This document shows positions 1 to 9,300 of a stretch of 19,323 bases of DNA, in pieces. Below the pieces are notes generated by a model. That model was not told the origin of the DNA. It saw nothing but the letters and a program-made list of their open reading frames with translations, and did not search any database. The position numbers and the translations under genes were made by a program. The stretch's first letter is position 1; the number at the start of each line of letters is the position of its first letter. The stretch comes from JBMYYE01 sp049609065 (GTDB lineage Bacteria; Pseudomonadota; Alphaproteobacteria; Rhodobacterales; Rhodobacteraceae): contig JBMYYE010000041.1 in NCBI GenBank assembly GCA_049609065.1, positions 1-19,323 on the forward strand, in the 5' to 3' direction.

Positions 1-1
1 C

Positions 2-199
2 GAAATTTCGCCAAAACTGATTGAAATATTTGACGATGGCATTGCGCGCTATGGTGATCGCGAACTGTCCCCAAACATTATCCGTCGCCTTGAGGATGCC
101 ACAGGGCACTCAATTTTGGCGCCAGGCTTTCCACCCGAAATGATCGATGACGAACCAGAAGAACCAGGTTACGAAGTCGTTCCCACAGGAAAATCATAG
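2..199 (+). CDS. C-terminal fragment of a probable NAD(P)-dependent oxidoreductase (3-hydroxyisobutyrate dehydrogenase-like)
   Basis: An open frame enters from the left edge and ends at TAG 197-199, giving 65 residues. The visible part contains a segment like SPNIIRRLEDATG followed by an acidic, proline-rich tail (APGFPPEMIDDEPEEPGYE). From memory, this resembles the extreme C-terminus of 3-hydroxyisobutyrate dehydrogenase-like oxidoreductases in Rhodobacteraceae. The Rossmann and catalytic parts lie outside the window, so the family call is tentative; that the frame is coding is more secure. A hairpin with a T-rich tail follows 28 bases after the stop. Confidence 0.45.
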   Translation, partial: EISPKLIEIFDDGIARYGDRELSPNIIRRLEDATGHSILAPGFPPEMIDDEPEEPGYEVVPTGKS

Positions 200-227
200 C
201 CTTAGGCAGCATCTGTATTTGTCACCG

Positions 228-264
228 CTTCTTCGCATCTTTGCGAAGGAGATTTTATGCTTTT
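228..264 (+). terminator. Probable rho-independent terminator of the left-edge gene
   Basis: A 10-bp stem pairs 228-237 (CTTCTTCGCA) with 242-251 (TGCGAAGGAG), with one G-T wobble and a four-base TCTT loop. The T-rich run ATTTTATGCTTTT follows. The position, 28 bases after the upstream stop, fits termination of that gene before the phosphate transporter promoter. The tail is interrupted, so strength is uncertain. Confidence 0.5.
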
Positions 265-311
265 AACATCAAGATATATGTCATTTTTTGTTCGACTCAC
301 CCCCAAAAGAT

Positions 312-370
312 ATGTAACAGCACTGTAAATTTATCCCTCCCTTTTTCGCGAATTGTAACAGATTTGCGAC
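312..370 (+). promoter_or_regulatory. Two PHO-box-like direct-repeat pairs upstream of the phosphate transporter
   Basis: A PHO box is two 7-base half-sites (CTGTCAT) 11 bases apart. Two such pairs occur: ATGTAAC (312-318) with CTGTAAA (323-329), and TTGTAAC (353-359) with TTGCGAC (364-370). A lone better half-site, ATGTCAT, is at 278-284. The half-sites are degenerate, but the exact 11-base spacing occurs twice in a 187-bp gap ahead of a Pi transporter. No convincing -10 was found, so the transcription start is unresolved. PhoB control is an inference. Confidence 0.4.
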
Positions 371-386
371 AGCAAGGATTAGAAGC

Positions 387-1961
387 ATGAAAGTCAAAGA
401 CTATCTCAAAATCGAAAGCGCTGCCGACATCACGCGAAGCGAAGTCGGACGCCTCGGTTCCGCCGTCATTTTCGTCGTCATCGTAATGATGTATACGGGC
501 ACAAAATTTGCCCATATCGATCAATCTTTCCTCCTTGTCGGGGCGGCTGTTATTGGGGCCTATATGGCGATCAATATCGGTGCAAACGACGTGGCCAACA
601 ATGTAGGTCCAGCCGTGGGGTCCATGGCAATGACCCTCACCATGGCGATTATCATTGCCGCCATTTTTGAAGCGGGCGGCGCGATTATCGCGGGCGGTGA
701 TGTTGTTAAAACCGTCAAGAAAGGCATCATCGATCCAGCCTCTCTCGACGATAAAAATGTGTTTGTGTGGGTGATGATGGGCGCATTGTTAGGCGCCGCG
801 ATCTGGCTCAATCTTGCAACATGGCTTGGTGCGCCCGTTTCGACCACCCACTCCATCGTCGGGGGTGTCATGGGTGCAGGTATCGCAGCGGCTGGCTGGG
901 ATATCGTCAACTGGGGCTCCATGGGTAAAATCGCGCTCAGCTGGCTTGTTTCACCGCTCACAGGTGGGGTTGTTGCGGCGCTGGCGCTCTACACACTAAA
1001 GAAACTCGTTTTCTTCAGGGACAATCCAATTCAGTCCGCCCGCAAGGTCGTGCCTTTCATGATTGCGATCATGGCATGGGCCTTTGGCACATATATCGCC
1101 ATTAAAGGCGTCAAGCATTTGGTAAATATCACGTTCACTGACGCGGCCCTCATTGGGTTTGCGCTTGCTGTGCCGATCTTCTTCTTGGTGCGATTTTTCA
1201 TTGGCCGTGCGGCACCGAACCTTCCGCAAGACCGTGATGGCGTAAACCGCTTGTTCACCCTCCCGTTGATCTTTGCAGCGGCGCTTTTGTCCTTTGCTCA
1301 TGGTGCAAACGATGTGGCAAACGCGGTTGGCCCATTGGCGGGCATCGTCGATGCGCTTACCTCTGGGGATGCGGGATCTTCTAAGGTTGGCATCCCGATT
1401 TGGGTGATGGTGATTGGGGCGCTTGGGATTTCCGTGGGCCTTGCCCTTTTTGGTCCAAAATTGATCCGAACCGTTGGTACTGAAATCACCGAGCTTGACC
1501 GCGCGCGCGCGTTTTGCATTGCGCTCTCTGCGGCGCTCACTGTGATTGTCGCATCACAGCTTGGCCTTCCTGTGAGTTCTACCCATGTGGCGCTCGGCGC
1601 TGTGTTTGGTGTTGGGTTCTTGCGTGAATTCCTTGATCTGCGCTTGGGCCGTGTGGTTGAAAAAGTTCTCGCACGTCACGAAGGGAAAGCAGATTTCGAC
1701 GAAGCAGAAGTCGTTTTGCAAGGGTTTAGAAATGCCCCCTCAGATGAAAAAGAACGCATCCTCAAAGAACTCAAAGCCATGGGGTCCGAAGCCGTGATCA
1801 CCGCCGCACAGCGCAAACAGCTAAGTAAAGCGTTGAAGCGTCAATTGGTGAAACGAAGCTCCATGTTTAAAATCGTATCTGCTTGGATCATCACAGTGCC
1901 AATTTCCGGCTTGATGTCCGCGATCTTCTATTTTGCATTGCGCGGCATGATGCTCCCATAG
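387..1961 (+). CDS. pit: Inorganic phosphate transporter, PiT family
   Basis: A 524-residue integral membrane protein of the PHO-4/PiT family, expected to carry inorganic phosphate across the inner membrane by ion symport. The family's internal duplication is plain: GANDVANNVGP at 65-75 is repeated as GANDVANAVGP at 306-316, and LGAPVSTTHSIVGG (147-160) as LGLPVSSTHVALG (392-404). A charged, probably cytosolic segment rich in Lys and Glu spans about 414-492, before a last membrane helix. The start is supported by AAGGA at 374-378, eight bases before ATG. It is monocistronic, between PHO-box-like repeats and a strong terminator. Arsenate is a known adventitious substrate of such carriers, relevant to the arsenic genes at the other end of the window. 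The exact coupling ion cannot be read from sequence. Confidence 0.93.
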   Translation: MKVKDYLKIESAADITRSEVGRLGSAVIFVVIVMMYTGTKFAHIDQSFLLVGAAVIGAYMAINIGANDVANNVGPAVGSMAMTLTMAIIIAAIFEAGGAIIAGGDVVKTVKKGIIDPASLDDKNVFVWVMMGALLGAAIWLNLATWLGAPVSTTHSIVGGVMGAGIAAAGWDIVNWGSMGKIALSWLVSPLTGGVVAALALYTLKKLVFFRDNPIQSARKVVPFMIAIMAWAFGTYIAIKGVKHLVNITFTDAALIGFALAVPIFFLVRFFIGRAAPNLPQDRDGVNRLFTLPLIFAAALLSFAHGANDVANAVGPLAGIVDALTSGDAGSSKVGIPIWVMVIGALGISVGLALFGPKLIRTVGTEITELDRARAFCIALSAALTVIVASQLGLPVSSTHVALGAVFGVGFLREFLDLRLGRVVEKVLARHEGKADFDEAEVVLQGFRNAPSDEKERILKELKAMGSEAVITAAQRKQLSKALKRQLVKRSSMFKIVSAWIITVPISGLMSAIFYFALRGMMLP

Positions 1962-1981
1962 GGATGGGTAACCCCAAACGC

Positions 1982-2011
1982 AAAAAGGCCAGCATTACGC
2001 TGGCCTTTTTT
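1982..2011. terminator. Bidirectional rho-independent terminator between pit and the DUF2478 gene
   Basis: The perfect stem GGCCAGC (1987-1993) / GCTGGCC (1999-2005) with loop ATTAC is flanked by five A on the left (1982-1986) and six T on the right (2006-2011). It therefore has a U-tract in both directions. It lies 20 bases after the pit stop on the + strand and 18 bases after the DUF2478 stop on the - strand, serving both convergent genes. Confidence 0.92.
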
Positions 2012-2029
2012 GTGTCTCACCTTGGGTGT

Positions 2030-2527
2030 TTACGCCGATAGAAGCCACGATTTAACCGCTGGAATATCCGCTGGAACTTCAACCGCTTCATGATCGGAAA
2101 ACGCCAAGAACGCGGGTTTGTTCGTTTCGTTGACGCCCATAATGACAGGCACATCCGCCAAGACGGCTTTGGCAATCGCATCCCGAAAACCGCTGCCTTC
2201 GGCCTCTTGTTTGCCAAATTTATTCAGCACAAGAACCTCTATGTCATCAGAAATATGATCCTCCAAAAACACGGCGGCATCTTCGAGGGAGGACGGATCC
2301 AGCCGGCACCCAACTGCGTTTTTCCCGAGATCCTGTGAAATCTTCAAAATCGGCCCATCAGGCATGAGTTTCAGATCCATATCACATGGGTGATCTTTTT
2401 GGCGCTCGGTGTTGATCTGAACCGCCCCAGCAACCTTGTGGCCTTCATTTAGCAATTCATCGGCCAGCCCGCTCAGAAGATCATCGACCTCCCCTTGGGC
2501 GCGCGACATGACATATGCAATCTTCAT
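2030..2527 (-). CDS. DUF2478 family protein, molybdenum-gene-associated
   Basis: A soluble protein of 165 residues of the DUF2478 family, recognised by GCRLDPSSLEDAA (73-85) and NKFGKQEAEGSGFR (102-115), with CDM at 48-50. The family is uncharacterised and is often encoded near molybdate transport or molybdoenzyme genes. The NKFGKQEAEG stretch recalls nucleoside-triphosphatase-type folds, but no clear P-loop is visible, so no activity is assigned. The start is set at 2527: GGAG lies a few bases upstream and the family sequence begins at MKIAYVMSRA. A longer reading with 21 more residues would run back into a terminator hairpin. Its place behind narGHJI suggests a job in molybdenum cofactor handling or nitrate reductase maturation (inference). 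A terminator sits immediately before its ribosome-binding site. Confidence 0.85.
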   Translation of the reverse strand: MKIAYVMSRAQGEVDDLLSGLADELLNEGHKVAGAVQINTERQKDHPCDMDLKLMPDGPILKISQDLGKNAVGCRLDPSSLEDAAVFLEDHISDDIEVLVLNKFGKQEAEGSGFRDAIAKAVLADVPVIMGVNETNKPAFLAFSDHEAVEVPADIPAVKSWLLSA

Positions 2528-2543
2528 ATTCACTCTCCAAAAC

Positions 2544-2587
2544 AAAAAGGGCGCGCGAAACGACCATCTATGATCTTCCGCACGCCC
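2544..2587 (-). terminator. Rho-independent terminator after the nar operon, directly upstream of the DUF2478 gene
   Basis: Read on the - strand, GGGCGTGCGGAA (2587-2576) pairs with TTTCGCGCGCCC (2560-2549) as a 12-bp stem with two G-T wobbles. TTTTTGTTTT follows. It lies shortly after the prolyl isomerase stop, and its T-tract ends about 17 bases before the DUF2478 start codon. It should end most nar transcripts; DUF2478 would need read-through or an unseen promoter. Confidence 0.8.
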
Positions 2588-2599
2588 CAATAATTAGCC

Positions 2600-3397
2600 T
2601 TAGGCCGCTTTGGGCTGCATGTTAACGCCCGTAATTTCAGCCGCATCAACCAATGATTGAATATACGCAAAGGACGCCTCAGCCCATCCACGTTTTTCAA
2701 ACTGCTCTTTGATTTGGGTTTCAACCTCTTCAAAAGGCAGCACATCACCGACTGCTTTGGCGTTGAGCCTGATAATATGAAACCCGTATTCGGTTTCAAC
2801 AAGATCGCTCATCTCACCCGCATTCATCGCAGCCATAGCCTGTTCAAACGCAGGAACGGTATCCCCGTCTGACAATTGACCAAGCAGCCCGCGATTATCA
2901 CGCGAGGGGCAATCGCTCATTTCTGAGGCGAGCTGTCCGAATTTTTCAGGTGCTTGACGAAGCGTTTCAACCGCTGCTTTGGCCCGAGTTAGAGCCTCTT
3001 CTCGGCCATCTTCCAAACGCGGGTCAATGGCGAAAAGAATATGCGCTGGTTCGTAAAGGGATGGGGCACGGAAGTTATCTTGGGCCCGATCATAATAGGA
3101 ACGCATATCCGTGCTGGAAACGCTATTGCTTTCGATTTGGCTTTCGATGACCTCTCGAATGAGGGCTTCTTCTGTCGTCTCAAATTTGCCTTCAGCAATC
3201 TCTTTTGGCACTGCTGTAAGCCCCAGTTCATTTGCTTTTTGTAACAAAAGGGCACGCACAGTAAGGGCGCGCGCCGCCGCTTGATATGCCCAACCGGGTT
3301 TATCCGCAGGGGCGTTATGGTTTTGTGCCTCTGCTGCGATATCCGCAGCAGAGATCACGTCACCATTCACCACAACATCAGGGAAAAGTGCTTTCAT
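2600..3397 (-). CDS. Parvulin-type peptidyl-prolyl cis-trans isomerase of the nar operon
   Basis: A protein of 265 residues with a helical N-terminal half (about 1-110) and a PpiC/rotamase domain at about 113-212. Visible landmarks are AHILF (118-122), GLLGQLSDGDTVPAFEQAM (170-188) and EYGFHIIRL (203-211). No signal peptide or membrane anchor is seen at the N-terminus, so it should be cytoplasmic, unlike SurA or PrsA. It starts nine bases after the narI stop. The narI TAG merges into its ribosome-binding site (TAGGAGACAATT-ATG), so translation is probably coupled. Parvulin genes directly after narI are known in Pseudomonas nar clusters. A folding role for NarG, NarH or the cofactor-loaded complex is inferred from position, and the true client is unknown. 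Confidence 0.9.
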   Translation of the reverse strand: MKALFPDVVVNGDVISAADIAAEAQNHNAPADKPGWAYQAAARALTVRALLLQKANELGLTAVPKEIAEGKFETTEEALIREVIESQIESNSVSSTDMRSYYDRAQDNFRAPSLYEPAHILFAIDPRLEDGREEALTRAKAAVETLRQAPEKFGQLASEMSDCPSRDNRGLLGQLSDGDTVPAFEQAMAAMNAGEMSDLVETEYGFHIIRLNAKAVGDVLPFEEVETQIKEQFEKRGWAEASFAYIQSLVDAAEITGVNMQPKAA

Positions 3398-3406
3398 AAT
3401 TGTCTC

Positions 3407-4087
3407 CTAGCCCTGACGACGTGAGCGCACGACCTGATAGCCTGGGCGGGTGAAATACCGCAAAGGAACAGACAACATGTGCACAAGACGTGTGAACGGG
3501 AACAGCAAGAAAATGGTGAGACCCAGCACAAGGTGGAGCTTAAAGATAATTGATACATCTTTGACGTAGCTCGCCGCATCCCCATCAAATGTGAAAATCC
3601 CCAAAGCCCAAGACATGAATTTTGTCATCTCATGGCCATCAAGGTGTTGAAGCGACACGAAGATCGTCATCAAACCCAAAATCAACTGAATCAAGAGTAA
3701 GGACAGGATCAAGATATCCGCAACACTTGATGTTTTGCGAATACGGCTATCGCCCATACGGCGAGCAAACAACATAAGCCCCCCGATAAGCGCCATGACG
3801 CCTGCAATACCACCTGCAACAACCGCAAGCGTTTGTTTAAACCCGTGGCTGATGCCCATGGCGTCAAAGATCGCAATCGGTGTCAAAAGACCAACCAAAT
3901 GGCCAAAGAAAATCACCAAAACGCCAACGTGAAACAAGACAGACCCCATAATCAGCTGTTTGCGACGCAAAAGCTGTGACGATGACGTTTTCCACGTAAA
4001 CGGATCCCGTTCATAGCGGGCTATGGACCCCACCAACAGCACGGAAAGTGCGATATAAGGGTAAATTCCAAATAGAAAATTATGCAT
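3407..4087 (-). CDS. narI: Respiratory nitrate reductase gamma subunit (cytochrome b)
   Basis: NarI, 226 residues (E. coli NarI is about 225), is the diheme cytochrome b that takes electrons from quinol and passes them to NarH. Five hydrophobic helices are visible. The four expected heme-ligand histidines are present: H53 and H63 (FHVGVLVIFFGHLVG) in the second helix, and H185 (KLHLVLG) and H203 (LVHMLS) near the C-terminus. The start is fixed at 4087 by a strong AAGGAGG six bases upstream and by the typical MHNFLFGIYPY opening. A longer reading of 41 extra charged residues would run into narJ. AAGGAGG overlaps the narJ stop codon (TAAGGAGG), so the two genes are tightly coupled. Confidence 0.97.
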   Translation of the reverse strand: MHNFLFGIYPYIALSVLLVGSIARYERDPFTWKTSSSQLLRRKQLIMGSVLFHVGVLVIFFGHLVGLLTPIAIFDAMGISHGFKQTLAVVAGGIAGVMALIGGLMLFARRMGDSRIRKTSSVADILILSLLLIQLILGLMTIFVSLQHLDGHEMTKFMSWALGIFTFDGDAASYVKDVSIIFKLHLVLGLTIFLLFPFTRLVHMLSVPLRYFTRPGYQVVRSRRQG

Positions 4088-4097
4088 CTTCGCCTCC

Positions 4098-4817
4098 TTA
4101 TTTAGCCGCAGCGCTAGGCGCTTGCGAAGCTGGGGTTGTAATCGGTGGGACATCCATTTGCGCAAGCATATCGCGCACTTGTGGACAGCCTGCGTTCGGA
4201 TCGGGGCCAAAGGTCACTTGGGCCTCTTCCCAAACCGCATCGAGCGCCTCAAGATCCTCAGGATCGTCTTCTTCGACCTTGAGCATCTCTGTCACCATTT
4301 CTTGGTCTTTGGCGGTGCCCGAAATTTGTAGAAGGGCGGCAAACACACACGCATAGTTGCTGTCCCGACGGTTAAGCCGAGTCTGAAGCACCTCCAGAAT
4401 ATGCGCGGTGTCTGCCAGCACCTCCTTTACCTCGCCAAGGGAACGCATCGCGAGGTATTCGAGTAGAACAGGCAAGTGATCCGGTAGTTCGCTCGCCATG
4501 GGTTCAAAGCCCCCATCGCGATACATTTCCACCAAATCGACCATTGCTGAGCCGCGCTCACGGCTTTCACCGTGAACATGTTCAAAGAGATTGAGGCTCA
4601 ATGTGCGGGACCGATCAAACAGCCCCACATATGTTTCTTGCATCTCATAGATGTCACCAGACGCGATGTCATCCATGAGCTTTTTCACAGGCTCAACTGC
4701 GGCGTTTGAGAACAAACCACCCTCAGTTAGAGCCGCTTTAATTTCTTCCGATGCCTTTTGGAGATCCTCAGTCGGATAACTCAGCAGCGCAGAGATAGCT
4801 TTCAATTGCATATGCAT
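4098..4817 (-). CDS. narJ: Nitrate reductase molybdenum cofactor assembly chaperone
   Basis: NarJ, 239 residues (E. coli about 236), belongs to the NarJ/TorD family of molybdoenzyme chaperones. It binds apo-NarGH and helps insert the molybdenum cofactor and FS0 before membrane attachment; it is not part of the final enzyme. Recognisable segments are YVGLFDRSRTLSLNLFEHVH (63-82), the acidic SELPDHLPVLLEYLA stretch around 109-123, and LLSYPTED near the N-terminus. The narH stop and narJ start overlap as TAATG, indicating translational coupling. A second in-frame ATG lies two codons on, but GGAGG is better spaced to the first. Confidence 0.96.
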   Translation of the reverse strand: MHMQLKAISALLSYPTEDLQKASEEIKAALTEGGLFSNAAVEPVKKLMDDIASGDIYEMQETYVGLFDRSRTLSLNLFEHVHGESRERGSAMVDLVEMYRDGGFEPMASELPDHLPVLLEYLAMRSLGEVKEVLADTAHILEVLQTRLNRRDSNYACVFAALLQISGTAKDQEMVTEMLKVEEDDPEDLEALDAVWEEAQVTFGPDPNAGCPQVRDMLAQMDVPPITTPASQAPSAAAK

Positions 4818-6340
4818 TAGAACGCCTCCGATGGAAGAGTGAGCTTCTTACGACCACCCCCAAAGAGCGAACCTTCGGAAATGCCGGTTGAACACCCGTT
4901 GCCATCCGTAAAGCCACAGCCGCCACGAATATCATAGGCCTCTTCGGCATGTTCACGGTGGGTTGTTGGGATCACAAAACGATCTTCGTAATTGGCGATC
5001 GCCATGATCTCATACATATCCTCGATAAGATCCTTATCGAGACCCACACGTTTTGCGATGCCTTCATCGATCACACCATCAACGGTTTTTGACCGCATAT
5101 AGGCGCGCATCGCCAGCATCCGTTCGAGCGCAGACACAACAGGGGCTTCGTCACCCGCCGTTAGCATATTTGCCAAATAGCGAACCGGAATACGCAGTGA
5201 TTTCACGTCTGGCATATCACGGTCGATACCAATCGCACCGGCTTCGGCGGCGTTTTGGATCGGGCTCAATGGTGGGATATACCAAACCATTGGCAATGTG
5301 CGATATTCAGGGTGAAGTGGGAATGCGATTTTCCAATCCATTGCCATTTTGTAAACGGGTGAATTTTTAGCCGCTTTTACCCAATCTTGTGGGATGCCCT
5401 GTTCGAGCGCCATTTTTTCAATATGCGGATCGTTTGGATCCAAGAACATATCGAGCTGCGCTTGATAGAGATCTTTGTCATCCGGCACATTCGCCGCCGC
5501 TTCGATCGCATCCGCATCATAGAGCATCACACCCAAATACCGGATACGCCCCACACAGGTTTCGGAACAAACCGTTGGCTGACCGCTTTCAATACGTGGG
5601 TAACAGAACGTACATTTCTCTGACTTGCCGCTTTCCCAGTTGTAGTAAACCTTCTTATACGGACAGCCAGACACACACATGCGCCAGCCACGACATTTTT
5701 CTTGGTCGATCAAAACGATGCCGTCTTCTTCACGTTTATAGATCGCCCCTGATGGGCAAGACGCCGCACATGCTGGGTTCAAACAATGTTCGCAAAGACG
5801 TGGCAAATACATCATAAATGTATTTTCATATTCGCCGTAGATTTCCTTTTGAATACCCTCAAAGTTATAATCCTTTGAACGTTTTTCAAATTCACCCCCG
5901 AGAATTTCTTCCCAGTTTGGACCCATTTCGATTTTCTCAATCCGCTCGCCTGTAATTTTGGAATACGGGCGCGCCGTCGGGAACGCATTCATTTCCGGCG
6001 CCGATTTGAGGTGATCATGGTCAAAATCAAACGGTTCGTAATAGTCGTCAATCTCAGGCAGGTCAGGGTTGCCGAAAAGCTTCGACAAAATCCGCCATTT
6101 TGAACCTTGCTTTGGTTGAAGCTTACCAGATTTGGTTCGCTCCCACCCGCCGTTCCAGCGTGCTTGGTTTTCCCAATCTTTCGGGTAGCCAACACCTGGT
6201 TTGCTTTCAACGTTATTGAACCATGCGTATTCAACCCCATCACGAGACGTCCAGACATTCTTACATGTGACGGAACATGTGTGACACCCGATGCATTTAT
6301 CTAGGTTCAGCACCATGCCGATTTGTGCGCGAATTCTCAT
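4817..6340 (-). CDS. narH: Respiratory nitrate reductase beta subunit (iron-sulfur)
   Basis: NarH, 507 residues (E. coli about 512), is the cytoplasmic electron-transfer subunit between NarI and NarG. Four cysteine groups are visible: C16-C19-C22-C26, C183-C186-C191-C195, C216-W219-C222-C226, and C243-C246-C258-C262. The tryptophan at 219 in CRGWRMC replaces a cysteine, the known signature of the one [3Fe-4S] cluster among three [4Fe-4S]. The start codon overlaps the narG stop by four bases (ATGA), and its stop overlaps narJ (TAATG). All expected ligands are present, so the subunit should be functional. Confidence 0.98.
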   Translation of the reverse strand: MRIRAQIGMVLNLDKCIGCHTCSVTCKNVWTSRDGVEYAWFNNVESKPGVGYPKDWENQARWNGGWERTKSGKLQPKQGSKWRILSKLFGNPDLPEIDDYYEPFDFDHDHLKSAPEMNAFPTARPYSKITGERIEKIEMGPNWEEILGGEFEKRSKDYNFEGIQKEIYGEYENTFMMYLPRLCEHCLNPACAASCPSGAIYKREEDGIVLIDQEKCRGWRMCVSGCPYKKVYYNWESGKSEKCTFCYPRIESGQPTVCSETCVGRIRYLGVMLYDADAIEAAANVPDDKDLYQAQLDMFLDPNDPHIEKMALEQGIPQDWVKAAKNSPVYKMAMDWKIAFPLHPEYRTLPMVWYIPPLSPIQNAAEAGAIGIDRDMPDVKSLRIPVRYLANMLTAGDEAPVVSALERMLAMRAYMRSKTVDGVIDEGIAKRVGLDKDLIEDMYEIMAIANYEDRFVIPTTHREHAEEAYDIRGGCGFTDGNGCSTGISEGSLFGGGRKKLTLPSEAF

Positions 6341-9300
6341 TCTGCTGCCTCCGTTTTAGATTTAGGTGTGTCGAGCCAATCAACCTTGCGCATTTTGCGC
6401 ACCACGACGAATTCATCGCGGTTTGACCCAACAGTGCCGTAATAGTTGAAGCCATAGGATTGATGCGCATAGCCACCAATCATATGGGTTGGTTTCACGG
6501 TTGCCCGTGTGACCGAGTTGTGGATACCACCGCGATTACCTGTCTTTTCAGAACCCGGTGTGTTTACGATTTTTTCTTGGGCGTGATACATAAAGATGGT
6601 GCCATCTTTCATCCGCTGAGACACAACCGCACGTGCGGTAAGCGCCCCGTTGGTGTTGTACACTTCGACCCAGTCATTATCGACAATGCCCGCAGATTTC
6701 GCATCCGTTTCCGAAATCCAAACCACAGGTCCGCCACGGTTCAACGTCAACATCATCAGGTTATCTGAATAGGTTGAGTGGATGCCCCATTTTTGGTGTG
6801 GCGTGATGAAGTTCAACACAAGGTTATCACCGTCATCTTGGATATCAGGATTGATGGTTTTGAGATCCACAGGTGGACGATAGCTCACGAAACCTTCGCC
6901 AAATGCCCGCATCCAGAGGTGATCTTGATAGAGCTGTTGACGCCCTGTCAAAGTCCGCCATGGGATGAGTTCGTGCACGTTGGTGTAGCCTGCATTGTAG
7001 CACACGTGTTCATCTTCGATCCCGGACCATGTCGGGGATGAAATGATTTTACGTGGCTGCACGGCGATGTCACGGAAGCGGATTTTTTCATCCTCTTTCG
7101 GCTTCGCCAAATGCGCGTGTTCACGGCCCGTCGCCTTGGACAATTCATCCCAAGCTTTCACGGCCACTTCGCCATTGGTTTCAGGGGCCAACATCAAGAG
7201 CATCTCTGCTGCATCAATCGCAGTATCGAGCTTTGGCTGACCTTTGGAAACGCCCTCTTCACGGACTTCGCCGTTGAGATCCCGCAGGAGCTGAACCTCA
7301 TGTTCGGTGTTCCAGTTGATGCCTTTACCGCCATTTCCGAGTTTTTCAAGAAGCGGTCCTACAGATGAGAACTTCTTGTAAAGGTTCGGATAATCCCGCT
7401 CAACCGCGATATAGTTTGGTGCGGTTTTACCTGGGATCAACTCACATTCATCTTTCTTCCAGTCTTTCACTTGGTCTTGCGCAATTTCCGCAGGCGTATC
7501 GTGAAGGATCGGAAGCTGAACGATATCTGTTTCAACCCCTAGGATTTCTGGCGCAACTTCTGAGAACTTCTTGGCAATGCCTTTGAAAATCTCCCAATCC
7601 GTGCGGCTTTCATAGGCCGGATCCACCGCCGCTTGTAGCGGGTGAATGAACGGATGCATGTCAGATGTGTTGAGATCATCTTTCTCATACCATGAGGCCG
7701 TTGGCAGCACGATATCTGAATAAACAGCCGTGGTGGACATCCGGAAATCAATGGTCACAAGCAGGTCGAGTTTGCCTTCTGGCGCCTCTTCGTGCCATTT
7801 GGCTTCTGCTGGCATTTTACCGCCTTCTTCACCCAGATCTTTGCCCAAGACACCGTGATCTGTACCCAAAAGGTGCTTGAGGAAATACTCATGCCCCTTA
7901 CCAGAAGACCCAAGCAGGTTAGACCGCCACACGAACAAGTTCCGTGGCCAGTTTTCTTCTGCATCAGGATCCTCACATGACATTTCAAGCTGCCCAGATT
8001 TGAGCTGCTCTGCCACGAAGGCTGGAATGTCTTTGCCCGCGGATTTCGCTTGCTTTGCCACTTCCAACGGGTTGGTTTTCAACTGTGGCGCCGATGGCAA
8101 CCACCCCATGCGTTCCGCACGGATGTTGTAATCAATGAGGCTAATGTCCCAATCGCCTTCAGGCGCTGTTGGTGACAAAATCTCGCTTGCGCCCAATTGT
8201 TCATAACGCCACTGATCCGTGTGCGCATACCACGCAGAAGTCGAATTCATGTGACGCGGTGGACGGTTCCAATCCAAGGCAAATGCCAAAGGCTGCCAGC
8301 CTGTTTGCGGACGGAGCTTCTCTTGGCCCACATAGTGTGACCAACCGCCACCTGACTGACCCACACACCCACACATCACGAGCATATTGATAATGCCGCG
8401 ATAGTTCATGTCCATGTGGTACCAGTGGTTCAGGCCCGCCCCCAAGATAACCATGGATTTCCCGTTGGTTTTCTCAGCGTTGAGCGCAAACTCACGTGCC
8501 ACTGTTTCGATCTTATCGGCGGAAACGCCTGTGATCTTCTCAGCCCACGCAGGTGTGTAAGGCACGTCTTCGGAATACTCGGTTGCGACCCAATCACCCC
8601 CAAGACCACGATCGAGACCGTAGTTTGCGCAGAAGAGGTCAAAGACCGTCGCAACCATGACATCCCCATCCGCGGTTTTCACCGTTTTCACAGGGATATT
8701 CTTTGTCAAAATATTAGGGTGTTCGCATTTCACAAAATTGTCGGTTGCTTCGCCGCCAAAATACGGGAAATCCACACCAACGATGTCATCGTGATCTTCT
8801 TCTAGGATGAGCGACATCTTGAGCTGCGTATCTTTCTCAGCCGCACGCTCTTCTAGGTTCCATTCGCCATCTTCGCCCCAACGATACCCAACAGATCCAT
8901 TTGGCGCGACGAAACCATTTGTGGCCTCATCCCATGCAACGGTTTTCCATTCTGGGTTGTTGTCTTCGCCCAATTTCCCATCAAGGTCATCGGCGCGCAA
9001 GAAACGACCCGCAATCAATTTGCCGTCTTTTTCTTCGAGCTTCACGAGCATCGGGAAGTCAGAATATTTACGTGTATATTCTTCGAAATACTCCGCTTGG
9101 CGGTCCAAGTGGAATTCACGCAAAATCACGTGGCCAAAGGCCATCGCAAGCGCCGCATCGGTGCCTTGTTTGGCATTGAGCCAAATATCACCAAATTTTG
9201 CAGCTTCGGAATAGTCCGGCGATACAACGGCGGATTTCGTGCCACGGTAACGGGCTTCGGTATAGAAATGCGCATCTGGCGTCCGTGTTTGTGGCACGTT

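Noticed and set aside
5389..5817. Open frame of 142 codons on the + strand inside narH
   Set aside because: It is opposite the NarH cysteine clusters, and its Cys/His/Arg-rich composition is the reverse complement of those codons.
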